From NCBI RefSeq assembly GCF_001592045.1, contig NZ_BCWB01000017.1:62001-126000 (forward strand): a DNA stretch of 64,000 nt. The letters are read 5' to 3'. Of this stretch, positions 25,559 through 35,287 are shown piece by piece. Numbering within the stretch: position 1 is the stretch's first letter; each line of letters starts with the position of its first letter. A program made the position numbers and the translations under genes. This DNA is from Thermobifida fusca NBRC 14071 = JCM 3263 (GTDB taxonomy: Bacteria; Actinomycetota; Actinomycetes; Streptosporangiales; Streptosporangiaceae). The notes beneath the pieces are model-generated. The model made no database searches. It was not told the DNA's origin and saw nothing but the letters and a program-made list of their open reading frames with translations.

Positions 25559-26791
25559 TCAGCAGAGGCGAGCGTGCCAGGAGAGGGCAGAAAGGTCGGT
25601 GAGCGACGCCACCTGGTCGATCACCACGCGCAGCGCGGCGGCATCGTCCTGGGCTGCCGCGTAGTCTGCCTGAAATTGCGGCTCCAACGTGGCGGGCGCG
25701 CCCGCGGCAACCGCCTCGACGAGCTCCGTGACCACCTGCCGCTCCCGCGCATAGCGGTCCTCTTCGTCTACCAGGAACACGTAGTGCGCGGTCACTGCTT
25801 TGAGCAGGGCGCACTCCATGCGCTGCTCACGGGGCACCACCAGTTCCGCGGCGTAGCGGGTCAGCGGTGCCGAACCGTACTTCTCCAGCGTGGCCCGCTC
25901 CGCGGCCCGGCAGAACCGTCCGATCAGCTCGCTGGTGAGGTTCTTCAACGCCGCCAGCGACGGCAGGTCGCCGCTGAGCGACCGCGGCCAGCACTCCTGC
26001 GCCATCAGGCGGGCGAACACCTCCTCCAGTTCCGCTGGCTCAGCGTCGGAGTAGTGCGCGGCTGCGGTCCGGCACACCTCGCTCCGCTCGGCGGGGCTGT
26101 GGAGCGCGGCCAAGGAGAGCTGCCCCGTGTACAGTCCGTCCTCCAAGTCGTGGACCGAGTAGGCCACGTCGTCAGCCCAGTCCATGACCTGCGCTTCGAG
26201 ACAGGTGCGCCGCCCCACCGCCCCCTGGCGGATCCACGCGAACACGTCGCTGTCCTCGGCATAGACGTTGAACTTGGCGGTCTCGCCGGCTTCCCCGCGC
26301 CGCCAGGGGTATTTGAGGGTGGCGTCCAGCGTCGCCCGGGTCAGGTTGAGTCCGGCACTCCGCCCCTCGGGGGTGAAGACCTTCCCTTCCAGGCGGGTGA
26401 GCAGCCGGAGGCTCTGCGCGTTGCTCTCAAATCCGCCGCACGGGCGCGCGGCCCGGTCCAGCGCGGCTTCCCCGTTGTGCCCGAACGGCGGATGCCCCAG
26501 GTCGTGGGCGAGGCAGGCGGCTTCCACCAGGTCCGGGTCGCAGCCGAGCGTGCCGCTGAGCTCCCGCCCGATCTGGGCGCACTCCAGCGAATGGGTGAGC
26601 CGGGTCCGGGGGAAGTCGCTGACCCCTGGCTGGGCCACCTGGGTTTTCGCGGCGAGTCGGCGCAGCGCGAAACTGTGCAGCACGCGGGCCCGGTCGCGGG
26701 CGAAGTCGCTGCGGGACCGGCGTTTCGGCGGCTCCGCAGCCCACCGCTGCCGGTCGTGGTCGCGGTAGCCGTCCCCCGGGTTACCAGCCAT
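25559..26791 (-). CDS. dgt: Deoxyguanosinetriphosphate triphosphohydrolase-like HD-domain protein
   Basis: A 410-residue HD-domain phosphohydrolase. The metal site is visible as [15 protein letters not shown] and [18 protein letters not shown], with a later Asp in [15 protein letters not shown]. These enzymes hydrolyse dNTPs to nucleoside and triphosphate and are typically found directly upstream of dnaG in actinobacteria, as here. ATG 26791 is the likelier start; a GTG two codons earlier is possible. Confidence 0.92.
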   Translation of the reverse strand: MAGNPGDGYRDHDRQRWAAEPPKRRSRSDFARDRARVLHSFALRRLAAKTQVAQPGVSDFPRTRLTHSLECAQIGRELSGTLGCDPDLVEAACLAHDLGHPPFGHNGEAALDRAARPCGGFESNAQSLRLLTRLEGKVFTPEGRSAGLNLTRATLDATLKYPWRRGEAGETAKFNVYAEDSDVFAWIRQGAVGRRTCLEAQVMDWADDVAYSVHDLEDGLYTGQLSLAALHSPAERSEVCRTAAAHYSDAEPAELEEVFARLMAQECWPRSLSGDLPSLAALKNLTSELIGRFCRAAERATLEKYGSAPLTRYAAELVVPREQRMECALLKAVTAHYVFLVDEEDRYARERQVVTELVEAVAAGAPATLEPQFQADYAAAQDDAAALRVVIDQVASLTDLSALSWHARLC

Positions 26792-26887
26792 GGGCACCCC
26801 ACAACACTGCGCTGGTGTTCTCCGCCCTACTTTAGGAGCGTTAGCGCAGGAAGTCCGGGATTCCCGCGGTATGCCGGGGTGTCGGGG

Positions 26888-27835
26888 TCACAGGGCGTCG
26901 ACGCGGACCGCGGCGCTCTCCCCGAAAATCCAGTAGTGCCACAGCGACGCGGTCTCGCGGGTGATGTACCACAGTTGGGTTTCCCGTTCGAGGACAGCCG
27001 GTCCGGAGCGGGCCGGGGACGTGGCGGCTTCGATCCCGAAATCTTCGGCGATCTCCCGGGAGCGCAGGGAATGCCACGGGTCGCTGACGATGACCGCGGT
27101 GCGCCAGCCTCGCTCTTCGAAGACCTGGGCCACGAGCTCCAGGCTCTCCAACGTGTCGCTGCCCTTGCCGATCGGGATGACGCTGTCTGCAGGCACGCCC
27201 TGTTCGACCAGCCAGCGGGCACCGCTGCCGCCCTCGGTGAAGTTGTCGCCCGGCTGGTTGCCGCCCACGGTGACCACGGTGGGCGCCACCCCTTCCTCGT
27301 ACAGGTGGGCGGCGTGGCGGAGGCGGGCCTCGAAGACCGGAGAAGGGCGGCCATTGTACTGGCTGGCGCCCAGCACGACGATCGCATCGGAGGGCGGGCG
27401 TTCGTCCTGCCGCGCGGTGTACCACACCCAAGCCCAGGTCGCGCACGGCAGCAGGATCACGGTGAGCACCAGCAGCGCCACAGTGCGCCGCACTATCCGC
27501 CCGATGCTGCGCGGGCGGCGGGTGCGGGCGGGGCGCCGCAGGGTCCGGGGGTCCTCGAGGCGGTCAGGCTCGTCAGGGGGCCCGTCGCGGCCTGGTAAGG
27601 AAAGGGTGTCCCGCGTAAACGTGCGCGTAGGCGCGGGCTCGGGCGGCGCGGCCGCTTCGGCTCCCCCACTGATCCGGCGGAACGTCCGCGCGTGGTCGTC
27701 GCCGGGGTGGTCCGCGTCGTCCCGGAGGTCGCGGGCGTCCGGCTCGAAGGTGGAGAGCCGTGTGAAGACCCGGGTGGCCTCCTCGTCGGCCCCGTGGTGG
27801 CCCGCCTTCTCAGGCCCGTCACCGGTCGTGCGCAC
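26888..27835 (-). CDS. DUF218 (YdcF/SanA-like) membrane-anchored protein
   Basis: About 315 residues: a long charged, Pro/Arg-rich cytoplasmic N-terminus (~130 residues), one membrane helix (TVALLVLTVILLPCATWAWVW), and an extracytoplasmic DUF218 domain opening with DAIVVLGASQYNGRPSPVFEARLRHA and containing VTVGGNQPGD and TAVIVSDPWHSLRSREIA. DUF218 proteins such as SanA/ElyC affect cell-envelope integrity; biochemical activity is unproven. Start GTG 27835 has AGGGGG at 7 nt; GTG 27841 is too close to it. The following gene on the strand is dgt, 96 bp away. Confidence 0.8.
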   Translation of the reverse strand: MRTTGDGPEKAGHHGADEEATRVFTRLSTFEPDARDLRDDADHPGDDHARTFRRISGGAEAAAPPEPAPTRTFTRDTLSLPGRDGPPDEPDRLEDPRTLRRPARTRRPRSIGRIVRRTVALLVLTVILLPCATWAWVWYTARQDERPPSDAIVVLGASQYNGRPSPVFEARLRHAAHLYEEGVAPTVVTVGGNQPGDNFTEGGSGARWLVEQGVPADSVIPIGKGSDTLESLELVAQVFEERGWRTAVIVSDPWHSLRSREIAEDFGIEAATSPARSGPAVLERETQLWYITRETASLWHYWIFGESAAVRVDAL

Positions 27836-28083
27836 CTTCACACCCCCTAGCCGATCGAGCACGGTTGTGCGGTACCGCACCCCGGGCCGTGCCAACGGTG
27901 CTGTGCAGGCCTGCGGACGGTGGGCCGGAGTACCCCTGGCGCGTCCGCGTGTGCGGTCTGACGGCACCCTGGTCGGGAGAGCGCGGCACCGGATTCCTGT
28001 CCGGTACGGCCGCTTCCCGGGGACAATGCTACGAGAAGGTCACAGCCGAAACACCCAAATGTCTTGTATTCGTCATATATGAA

Positions 28084-28118
28084 GTCCCCGCCTCGGAGCA
28101 GGGTCGCAAGGCGGGGAC
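28084..28118 (-). terminator. Terminator of ppdK
   Basis: Perfect 10-bp stem GTCCCCGCCT / AGGCGGGGAC with a 15-nt loop, 28 bp beyond the ppdK stop on the minus strand. An AT-rich stretch with the palindrome TCATATATGA (28073-28082) adjoins it and may be part of the promoter for the DUF218 gene. Confidence 0.8.
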
Positions 28119-28145
28119 CACCGTGCTTATCGGTGTTGGCGCAGG

Positions 28146-30821
28146 TTAGCGGAGCGCGGCCCGTCCCGCTTCGAGGCGGGCGACGGGGACGCGGAACGGC
28201 GAGCAGGAGACGTAGTCCAGGCCCACCTCGTGGAAGAAGTGCACCGAGGCTGGGTCGCCGCCGTGCTCACCGCAGACCCCGAGCTTGAGGCCGGGGCGAG
28301 TGGCGCGGCCTTCCTCCGCGGCGATGCGGACCAGCCGTCCCACCCCGTCGACGTCCAGCGACTCGAACGGGGAGACGCCGAACACTCCCTTCTCCAGGTA
28401 GGTGGAGAAGAAGGAGGCTTCCACGTCGTCGCGGGAGAAGCCCCAGGTGGTCTGGGTGAGGTCGTTGGTGCCGAAGGAGAAGAACTCGGCGCTCTCCGCG
28501 ATCTGCCCGGCAGTGAGCGCGGCGCGGGGCAGCTCGATCATGGTGCCGATCGGGATGTCGAGCTCCACCCCGTGCTCGGCGGCGACCTCGCGGATGACCT
28601 GCACCGACTCCTCGCGGATGATCTCCAGCTCCTGGACGGTGCCGACCAGCGGGATCATGATCTCGGGGCGCGGACGGCCGCCCTGCTTGATCCGTGCGGC
28701 CGCAGCCTCGGCGATCGCCCGTACCTGCATGGTGAACAGTCCCGGTACGACGAGGCCGAGGCGGACCCCGCGCAGGCCCAGCATCGGGTTCTGCTCGTGC
28801 AGCCGGTGGACGGCCTGGAGCAGCCGCAGGTCCCCTTCGTTCTTCTCACCGCGTGCCTCCGCTACGGCCACACGCACCGACAGTTCAGTGATGTCGGGCA
28901 GGAACTCGTGCAGCGGCGGGTCGAGCAGCCGCACGGTGACGGGCAGGTCGTCCATCGCCTCGAAGATGCCGGTGAAGTCCTCGCGCTGCAGCGGCAGGAG
29001 GGCGGCGAGAGCCTCGTCCCGCTCCTGGTCGGTGTCGGCGAGGATCAGCCGTTCCACCAGGGCGCGGCGGTCACCGAGGAACATGTGCTCGGTGCGGCAC
29101 AGGCCGATCCCCTGGGCGCCCATGCGCCGGGCGCGGGCCGCGTCCTCGGGGGTGTCGGCGTTGGCACGCACAGCCATGCGGCGCTTGGCGTCGGCGTACC
29201 GCATGATCCGGTCGACGGCGCGGACCAGGTCGTCGGCTTCCGCCGAGGAGGGGTCGAGCTCGCCTTCGAAGTAGCGCACGATCGGGGAGGCCACGACGGG
29301 GACTTCGCCGAGGAACACTTCACCGGTGGTGCCGTCGATGGAGATGACGTCGCCTTCCTTGATGACCCGGCCGTCCGGCGCGGTCAACTGGCGGTTCTTG
29401 GTGTCGATGTCGAGCTCTTCGGCACCGCAGACGCAGGTCTTGCCCATGCCGCGGGCCACGACGGCGGCGTGCGAGGTCTTGCCGCCGCGGCTGGTGAGGA
29501 TGCCCTGGGCAGCGAGCATGCCTTCCAGGTCGTCGGGGTTGGTCTCCCGGCGGCACAGGATGACCTTCTCCCCGTTGCGCGACCACGCGACGGCGGTGGC
29601 GGAGTCGAAGACCGCGCGCCCCACGGCCGCGCCCGGGGAGGCGTTCATGCCCCGGCCCAGCAGGTCGCGTTCGGCCTTCTCGTCGAAGCGGGGGAACATG
29701 AGCTGGGCGAGCTGCTCGCCGCTGACCCGGTTCACCGCTTCTTCCAGGGTGATGAGCCCCTGGTCGACGAGCTGGTTGGCGATACGGAAGGCTGCGGCAG
29801 CGGTGCGCTTGCCCACGCGGGTCTGCAGCATCCACAGTTTGCCGCGCTCGATGGTGAACTCGATGTCGCACAGGTCGCGGTAGTGCCGCTCGAGTTTCTC
29901 CATGATCTCGAGCAGTTCGGCGTAGCTCTTGGGGTCGATCCGCTCCAGTTCGGTGAGGGGGATGGTGTTGCGGATCCCCGCGACGACGTCCTCACCTTGC
30001 GCGTTCTGCAGGTAGTCGCCGTAGACGCCCTGCTGGCCGGTGGCGGGGTCGCGGGTGAAGGCCACTCCGGTGCCGGAGTCCATGCCGAGGTTGCCGAAGA
30101 CCATGGAGCAGATGTTGACCGCGGTGCCCAGGTCGCTGGGGATGCGCTCCTGGCGCCGGTAGAGGACGGCGCGGGGGGCGTTCCAGGACTTGAAGACGGC
30201 TTCGATGGCCAGGCGCATCTGTTCGCGCGGGTCGGTGGGGAACTCCGCGTCGGTGGCTTCCCGGACGATGGTCTTGAACGTGTCGACGAGCCCGGCGAGG
30301 TCGGCGGCGTCTAGGTCGAGGTCGCTGGTGACGCCTTTGCGGGCCTTGAGGTCGTCGATGGCGTCCTCGAACAGGTCGCCGTCGATGCCCAGTACGGTCT
30401 TGCCGAACATCTGGATGAGGCGGCGGTAGGAGTCCCAGGCGAACCGCTCGTTGCCGGACTGGGCGGCAAGTCCTTTGACCGACTCGTCGTTGAGACCGAT
30501 GTTGAGGACGGTCTCCATCATGCCGGGCATGGAGAACTTGGCGCCCGAGCGTACGCTCACCAGCAGCGGGTTGTCGGGCTGGCCGAGGCGCTTGCCCATG
30601 GTCGCTTCAAGGGCGGCCAGCTTCTCTTCGATCTGGGCGTCTAACCCCGGGGGCATGGTCCCGTGCTCGAGGTAGTGTCGGCACGCCTCAGTGGTGATGG
30701 TGAACCCGGGCGGCACGGGAAGGCCAAGGTTGGTCATCTCCGCGAGGTTGGCACCCTTGCCTCCGAGGAGATCCTTGAGGTCCTTGTTCCCCTCGGTGAA
30801 GTCGTACACGTACTTGGGCAC
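28146..30821 (-). CDS. ppdK: Pyruvate, phosphate dikinase
   Basis: An 891-residue full-length enzyme interconverting pyruvate + ATP + Pi and phosphoenolpyruvate + AMP + PPi. The N-terminal ATP-grasp domain begins KYVYDFTEGNKDLKDLLGGKGANLAEM. The swinging phospho-histidine domain has GGKTSHAAVVARGMGK, with the phosphorylated His in TSHAA. The C-terminal TIM barrel holds GLCRTEHMFL and the CGEHGGDPAS catalytic Cys. GTG 30821 is preceded by AAGGAG at about 8 nt. Monocistronic. Confidence 0.97.
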   Translation of the reverse strand: MPKYVYDFTEGNKDLKDLLGGKGANLAEMTNLGLPVPPGFTITTEACRHYLEHGTMPPGLDAQIEEKLAALEATMGKRLGQPDNPLLVSVRSGAKFSMPGMMETVLNIGLNDESVKGLAAQSGNERFAWDSYRRLIQMFGKTVLGIDGDLFEDAIDDLKARKGVTSDLDLDAADLAGLVDTFKTIVREATDAEFPTDPREQMRLAIEAVFKSWNAPRAVLYRRQERIPSDLGTAVNICSMVFGNLGMDSGTGVAFTRDPATGQQGVYGDYLQNAQGEDVVAGIRNTIPLTELERIDPKSYAELLEIMEKLERHYRDLCDIEFTIERGKLWMLQTRVGKRTAAAAFRIANQLVDQGLITLEEAVNRVSGEQLAQLMFPRFDEKAERDLLGRGMNASPGAAVGRAVFDSATAVAWSRNGEKVILCRRETNPDDLEGMLAAQGILTSRGGKTSHAAVVARGMGKTCVCGAEELDIDTKNRQLTAPDGRVIKEGDVISIDGTTGEVFLGEVPVVASPIVRYFEGELDPSSAEADDLVRAVDRIMRYADAKRRMAVRANADTPEDAARARRMGAQGIGLCRTEHMFLGDRRALVERLILADTDQERDEALAALLPLQREDFTGIFEAMDDLPVTVRLLDPPLHEFLPDITELSVRVAVAEARGEKNEGDLRLLQAVHRLHEQNPMLGLRGVRLGLVVPGLFTMQVRAIAEAAAARIKQGGRPRPEIMIPLVGTVQELEIIREESVQVIREVAAEHGVELDIPIGTMIELPRAALTAGQIAESAEFFSFGTNDLTQTTWGFSRDDVEASFFSTYLEKGVFGVSPFESLDVDGVGRLVRIAAEEGRATRPGLKLGVCGEHGGDPASVHFFHEVGLDYVSCSPFRVPVARLEAGRAALR

Positions 30822-31170
30822 GGGAACTCCTTGCTACGGTTGGGCGGCCTAAAAGATGGCGCGACTCTACCCGACCCTGTCGAGCAACTTTGTTCAGCAC
30901 ACCCCTTATTTGAGTGTTTTCGCAGGTCATAGGCATTCGAATGGTATAAACCAATGGTCCATCCGTTTTGTCCCAGTTCAGGGCACTATTTCCGCGAGGA
31001 GCACCAGGGAACGACCTGCAAAACACGAGATCAAAAGAGATTTAGACCACTCACCCGACCGAGGGGGAGAAAATTGGTCCACTCCGCCCGACATCAGCCC
31101 GGAAATGTGCCCAGCACCACATCGCTACCGCCAAGTAACCTACGAATGCGTAAGTTACGCTCCAGAAGCA
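30822..31170. promoter_or_regulatory. Divergent regulatory region between ppdK and hemolysin III-like gene
   Basis: No gene. A perfect-looking operator candidate, GTAACCTACG-AATG-CGTAAGTTAC (one mismatch between 10-bp arms), lies at 31135-31158, directly ahead of the plus-strand gene. The central part (30900-31060) is AT-richer than average and must hold the two divergent promoters, which I cannot assign with confidence. Confidence 0.5.
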
Positions 31171-31956
31171 ATGCCGCTCGGCGCCCACGAAGGAGAGGTG
31201 GCACAGAAGAACGTGGCTGCACAGCCGGAAAACCGCCCCCCAGCAGAACGCCCGCACCCCTCCCCGACCCCGCTCACCCGGGTCGAGGCGGCCGCCGCCC
31301 ACCTCCTGCACTCGGCCAAGCCTCGCCTACGCGGCTGGCTGCATTTAGGCACCGCCCCCCTGGCCCTCATCGCAGGCATCATCCTCATCGGGTTTGCGCC
31401 CACCACTGCGGCCCGGCTCGCCAGCGCAATCTACGGCCTCAGCGCGGTCTTGCTGTTCAGCACCTCAGCGGCCTACCACATCGGCCGCTGGTCCCCCCGG
31501 ACCGCGGCTGCACTCCGCCGCCTCGACCACGCCAACATCTACCTGATCATCGCCGGCACCTACACGCCGTTCGTCCTGCTCGTCCTCGACGGGACCCAGC
31601 GCACCGCGATGCTAGCCCTGATCTGGGGATGCGCCGCGGCCGGAGTCCTGTTCACCCTGGTGTGGCTCCACGCCCCGCGCTGGCTGTCCACCACGCTGTA
31701 CGTGGCCCTGGGGTGGATCGCCGTCCTGTTCCTGCCCGACCTGATCCGCGGCGTGGCAGCCGTCCCCCTGCTGCTCGTCCTCACCGGAGGAATCCTTTAC
31801 AGCCTCGGCGCTCTGGTGTACGCGCTGAAACGCCCCGACCCGTTCCCGCGCTGGTTCGGCTTCCACGAAATCTTCCACGTGCTGACCATTGCGGCCTTCG
31901 CCTGCCAGTACATCGCGGTGTTCGCCGTCGTCACCGCCGCCGCACCGGCGCAGTAA
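31171..31956 (+). CDS. Hemolysin III / PAQR-like membrane protein (TrhA family)
   Basis: About 261 residues with seven membrane helices, the layout of the HlyIII/PAQR family. Conserved metal-site residues are visible: YHIGRW with a preceding Ser/Ala-rich helix, LRRLDHANIYLIIAGTYTPF and the C-terminal FGFHEIFHVLTI. In bacteria, members affect membrane fluidity or energetics; the hemolysin name is historical. Start is uncertain: ATG 31171 lacks a clear ribosome site, and AAGGAGA at 31190 sits too close to GTG 31198. A 10-bp inverted repeat lies 13 bp before the ATG. Confidence 0.8.
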   Translation: MPLGAHEGEVAQKNVAAQPENRPPAERPHPSPTPLTRVEAAAAHLLHSAKPRLRGWLHLGTAPLALIAGIILIGFAPTTAARLASAIYGLSAVLLFSTSAAYHIGRWSPRTAAALRRLDHANIYLIIAGTYTPFVLLVLDGTQRTAMLALIWGCAAAGVLFTLVWLHAPRWLSTTLYVALGWIAVLFLPDLIRGVAAVPLLLVLTGGILYSLGALVYALKRPDPFPRWFGFHEIFHVLTIAAFACQYIAVFAVVTAAAPAQ

Positions 31957-31961
31957 CCACT

Positions 31962-31992
31962 GCGGCCCCAGACCAAAACGGTCCAGGGCCGC
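31962..31992. terminator. Bidirectional terminator between hlyIII-like gene and glyS
   Basis: Stem GCGGCCC-CA-GACC / GGTC-CA-GGGCCGC with loop AAAAC, between convergent stops at 31956 and 32017. Confidence 0.8.
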
Positions 31993-32016
31993 AACGTCAA
32001 CGGGCCGCCGTACGGG

Positions 32017-33405
32017 TCAGCACCCGGCGAGCCGCTCCGCGAGGTACTGCTCGACCTGGTCGATCGAGATGCGTTCCTGAGTCATCGAGTCGCGCTCGCG
32101 GACCGTCACCGCGTTGTCTTCCAGCGTGTCGAAGTCGATCGTCACGCAGAACGGGGTGCCGATCTCGTCCTGGCGGCGGTAGCGGCGGCCGATCGCCCCG
32201 GCGTCGTCGAACTCCACGTTCCACCGCTTGCGCAGCTTCGCGGCCAAGTCCCGGGCCTTCGGCGACAGGTCCGCGTTGCGCGACAGCGGCAGCACCGCCG
32301 CCTTGACCGGGGCCAGCCGCGGGTCCAGCCGCATGACGACGCGCTTCTCCATCTTGCCCTTGGCGTTCGGCGCCTCGTCCTCGGTGTAGGCGTCGAGCAG
32401 GAAGGTGAGCATCGTCCGGTCGACACCCGCCGACGGCTCGATCACGTAAGGGATGAACCGTGTGTTGGTCTCCTGGTCGAAGTAGGACAAGTCCGTGCCC
32501 GACCTCTTGGAGTGCGTGGACAGGTCGTAGTCAGTGCGGTTGGCGATGCCCTCCAGCTCGCCCCACTCGCTCCCGGCGAAGTTGAACCGGTACTCGATAT
32601 CCACGGTCCGCTTGGAGTAGTGGGACAGCTTCTCCTTCGGGTGCTCGTACAGCCGCAGGTTGTCCTTGTTGATCCCCAGGTCGATGTACCACTGCAGCCG
32701 CGTGTCGATCCAGTACTGGTGCCATTCCTCGTCCGTTCCCGGCCGGACGAAGAACTCCACCTCCATCTGCTCGAACTCGCGGGTGCGGAAGATGAAGTTG
32801 CCCGGGGTGATCTCGTTACGGAACGACTTGCCGATCTGGGCGATTCCGAACGGGATCTTCCGGCGCGACGACTGCTCGACGTTCTTGTAGTTGATGAAAA
32901 TGCCCTGCGCGGTCTCCGGGCGCAAGAACGCCAGGCCGCTCTCGTCCTGCACCGGTCCCACGTAGGTGCGCAGCAGACCGCTGAACATCCGCGGCTCGGT
33001 GAACGCACCCTTAGCGCCGCAGTGAGGGCAGTTGAGGTCCGCCAGTCCGTTCGCCGGAGGCTTGCCGTGCTTGGCCTCGTAGGCCTCGGTGAGGTGGTCG
33101 GCACGGAAGCGCTTGTGGCAGGACTGGCACTCGGTGAGCGGGTCGACGAAGGCGTCGACGTGGCCGGACGCCTCCCAGACCTCACGGGCCAGGATGACGC
33201 AGGAGTCGAGGCCGACGATGTCCTCACGCTCCTGGACCATGGCGCGCCACCACTGGCGCTTGACGTTGTTCTTCAGCTCCACGCCCAGAGGGCCGTAGTC
33301 CCACGAGGCGCGCAGACCCCCGTAGATCTCGCTCGAGGGGTAGACCAATCCCCGGCGCTTGGCAAGACTGACCAGGGTGTCCATTGCCTCTGACTTAGCG
33401 GCCAT
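32017..33405 (-). CDS. glyS: Glycyl-tRNA synthetase (alpha2 type)
   Basis: A 462-residue class II synthetase of the eukaryote/actinobacterial dimeric type. Motif 1 region is [17 protein letters not shown], a zinc-type Cys4 insertion (CQSCH...CPHCG) follows, then [15 protein letters not shown], motif 2 [25 protein letters not shown], motif 3 [14 protein letters not shown] and a C-terminal anticodon-binding domain. ATG 33405 is chosen because GGAG lies nine bases upstream; ATG 33420 is also in frame. I checked the upstream 150 bp for a T-box and saw none. Confidence 0.97.
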   Translation of the reverse strand: MAAKSEAMDTLVSLAKRRGLVYPSSEIYGGLRASWDYGPLGVELKNNVKRQWWRAMVQEREDIVGLDSCVILAREVWEASGHVDAFVDPLTECQSCHKRFRADHLTEAYEAKHGKPPANGLADLNCPHCGAKGAFTEPRMFSGLLRTYVGPVQDESGLAFLRPETAQGIFINYKNVEQSSRRKIPFGIAQIGKSFRNEITPGNFIFRTREFEQMEVEFFVRPGTDEEWHQYWIDTRLQWYIDLGINKDNLRLYEHPKEKLSHYSKRTVDIEYRFNFAGSEWGELEGIANRTDYDLSTHSKRSGTDLSYFDQETNTRFIPYVIEPSAGVDRTMLTFLLDAYTEDEAPNAKGKMEKRVVMRLDPRLAPVKAAVLPLSRNADLSPKARDLAAKLRKRWNVEFDDAGAIGRRYRRQDEIGTPFCVTIDFDTLEDNAVTVRERDSMTQERISIDQVEQYLAERLAGC

Positions 33406-33567
33406 AGTGATTGACTCCATCCATCCGGCTGGCGGTCGGCGGATCGCGGAAAGGCGCGACGCTCGAAATAGGTACGGTCCTCAAGCCTATTGGACTCACC
33501 ACCGACTTTATGCCGCTCAGCGACTTGTCTGTTTTGCCGAGTGTCTGCGGTCCCGCAGTGCCGTGCG

Positions 33568-33873
33568 TCAGTCCTCCGCCGCGGGCGCCTGGCGGGCCAG
33601 GGTCTCGAACGCACTGGGCTCGTCGTGGGCGGTGGACAGCAGCGGTACCGCGGTGACCTTGACGTCGTAGTGGGAGAGCGCCCGGCGGTAGTAGCCCGGC
33701 CCGTCCCATTCGGTGACCACCGTCCACAGCGTGGGGTCGTCGACCGCGCGTGCCAGGGACCCCCGGCGGTAGCCGGGCCTCTGCGACAGCACGTCCAGCG
33801 CCGCTTTGGCGTGGGCGACGAACTCCTCAGAGTCTTCGGTGGCGACGGTGTGTCTGGTGATGACGATCACCAC
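33568..33873 (-). CDS. Antibiotic biosynthesis monooxygenase (ABM)-domain protein
   Basis: A 101-residue ferredoxin-like alpha/beta-barrel protein. Core features are VIVITRHTV, EEFVAHAKAALDVLSQRPGYRRGSLARAVDDPTLWTVVTEWDG and YYRRALSHYDVKV. ABM domains include cofactor-free monooxygenases and many with no known activity. GTG 33873 is the only suitable start. Located between glyS and a small membrane-protein gene in the opposite direction. Confidence 0.75.
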   Translation of the reverse strand: MVIVITRHTVATEDSEEFVAHAKAALDVLSQRPGYRRGSLARAVDDPTLWTVVTEWDGPGYYRRALSHYDVKVTAVPLLSTAHDEPSAFETLARQAPAAED

Positions 33874-33956
33874 GCCATGGTGCCATAGCGGGTGATGCGG
33901 CGCAGATCCAGCCGCAGCGGACGTCGCCCGGCCCGCAGCGGGCAGAGGGTGCGGTG

Positions 33957-33992
33957 CCGTGCGGGCGCTCCTCGACTAGAAGCGCCGCACGG
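33957..33992. terminator. Strong hairpin in the ABM / membrane-protein intergenic region
   Basis: CCGTGCGGGCGCT / AGCGCCGCACGG with one extra G in the left arm and an 11-nt loop. The flanking genes diverge, so it may be a leader hairpin of the plus-strand gene rather than a terminator. Confidence 0.45.
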
Positions 33993-34101
33993 TCCTCGCG
34001 GTACTCCGGGCACCGCCCGTCCCGCTGCTGCAACCCCTCGGCGGTGAGGCCGTCACTCAGTACGCTTAGACCGTCGCCCCAATGCTGTGGAGGAAAGCCG
34101 G

Positions 34102-34461
34102 GTGTCCCCCAAAGAGCACCACACTGAGCCCGCTGGTCGCCGTCTCCCGGACGAGGAGCCCTCTGCCGCTGCTGAAGTGTCCCGACTACGCCGCGCCGTG
34201 GAGGAGCGGAGCGCGCTCCCCCTGCTCGTCCTGCACCACGCCCCCGGGTGGGTCCTGCCTGTCGCCGTGGTCGGGGTGTTCTTCTCCGGCCTGCTGCTGA
34301 CCGGGATCGTGGGCACGCTGCTCCTCGTCCTGCTGGCCCTGTTCTTCGCCTGGCTGGGCTACCTGGCCTGGCCGCGGCTGTCGTCGGCTGAGCGAGCGAT
34401 GCGGTGCGTCGTGGTGGCGGTGCTCCTCGGGCTCGGAGTACTCCAATCCGGGATATTTTGA
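34102..34461 (+). CDS. Small two-helix membrane protein, DUF6703-like
   Basis: A 119-residue protein: charged N-terminus, then hydrophobic helices (WVLPVAVVGVFFSGLLLTGIVG, LLLVLLALFFAWLGYLAW) and a short third one (CVVVAVLLGLGVLQSG). GTG 34102 has GGAGGAA at 6 nt. It resembles short actinobacterial membrane proteins seen near zur, of unknown role. Its stop codon overlaps the putative Zur box that precedes znuC. Confidence 0.65.
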   Translation: MSPKEHHTEPAGRRLPDEEPSAAAEVSRLRRAVEERSALPLLVLHHAPGWVLPVAVVGVFFSGLLLTGIVGTLLLVLLALFFAWLGYLAWPRLSSAERAMRCVVVAVLLGLGVLQSGIF

Positions 34462-34473
34462 CAATCATTTTCG
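34459..34473. promoter_or_regulatory. Candidate Zur box controlling znuC-znuB-zur
   Basis: TGACAATCATTTTCG matches the actinobacterial Zur consensus TGAAAATCATTTTCA at 13 of 15 positions and lies 20 bp before the znuC start. Zinc-loaded Zur from the last gene of the operon would repress here. Immediately downstream, CGACAC-TGAAAAA-GTGTCG (34480-34498) places the znuC GTG start inside a hairpin. Confidence 0.7.
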
Positions 34474-34492
34474 TTTTCGCGACACTGAAAAA

Positions 34493-35287
34493 GTGTCGTC
34501 ATCGAGCCTGCCCACCGCGCCTGCCTTCACCGCACGCGACGTCGCCGTAGCGTACGACGGCAAGCCCGTGCTGCGCGACGTCTCCTTCGAGATCGCCCGA
34601 GGAGAGACCGTCGCCGTCATGGGACCGAACGGGTCAGGCAAGTCCACCCTGGTCCGCGCCCTGCTCGGCGTGGTGCCGCTCTCCGGTGGACAGGTGTGGA
34701 TCGGCGGGACCCCGCTCCGCCGCTTCCGTGACTGGGCGCAGATCGGCTACGTGCCGCAACGCCTCTCCGTCGGCGGCGGTGTCCCGGCGACCGTGCGCGA
34801 AATCGTCGCTTCCGGGCGGATCAACCGGCGCCGCCGATTCCGCCCCCTCACCGCGCACGACCGGGACGCGGTCACCGAGGCGCTGACCGCGGTAGGACTG
34901 CTCGACCGCGCCGACGACTCCGTCTACCACCTGTCCGGCGGCCAGCAGCAGCGCGTCCTCATCGCCCGTGCCCTTGCCGGGGAGCCCGACATCTTCGTCA
35001 TGGACGAGCCCATGGCCGGGGTGGACGCGGCCAACCAGCAGGCCCTGGCCCGCACGATCGAAAGCCTCGCCGCGCGGGGCGCCACCATCCTGCTGGTCCT
35101 CCACGAACTCGGACCGCTCGAACCTTTGATCGGCCGGGCCCTCACCCTGGAGAACGGCACACTGGTCAGTGACGGTGCGCCGCAGCACTCGGACCACGGC
35201 TGCTGCTCGGGCCGCGACCACTCCCGCACCGACACCGGACGTCCTCCGCCCACCCTTCCGTACATCGAGGTCTCACGCCGTGCCTGA
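34493..35287 (+). CDS. znuC: Zinc/manganese ABC transporter ATP-binding protein
   Basis: A 264-residue ABC ATPase: Walker A GPNGSGKST (44-52), signature LSGGQQQRVLIARAL, Walker B IFVMDEP and the switch His in LHELG. The C-terminal tail is Cys/His-rich (HSDHGCCSGRDHSRTD), as is common in zinc-transport ATPases. GTG 34493 has no ribosome site upstream and falls in the right arm of a hairpin, so translation may be weak, leaderless or regulated. It overlaps znuB by 8 bp. Zur box upstream indicates zinc uptake. Confidence 0.92.
   Translation: MSSSSLPTAPAFTARDVAVAYDGKPVLRDVSFEIARGETVAVMGPNGSGKSTLVRALLGVVPLSGGQVWIGGTPLRRFRDWAQIGYVPQRLSVGGGVPATVREIVASGRINRRRRFRPLTAHDRDAVTEALTAVGLLDRADDSVYHLSGGQQQRVLIARALAGEPDIFVMDEPMAGVDAANQQALARTIESLAARGATILLVLHELGPLEPLIGRALTLENGTLVSDGAPQHSDHGCCSGRDHSRTDTGRPPPTLPYIEVSRRA

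Noticed and set aside
24392-27598. 1068-codon open frame on the plus strand across dnaG and dgt
   Set aside because: It runs antisense to dnaG, dgt and the DUF218 gene, which carry clear catalytic motifs. The composition is that of a shadow frame.
32512-33393. Long plus-strand frame opposite glyS
   Set aside because: glyS has all class II motifs on the minus strand; the plus-strand translation has no domain or ribosome site.
33406-33567. Possible T-box leader for glyS
   Set aside because: No T-box sequence, specifier loop or antiterminator could be found; only a short CTGCGG/CCGCAG hairpin is present near 33544.
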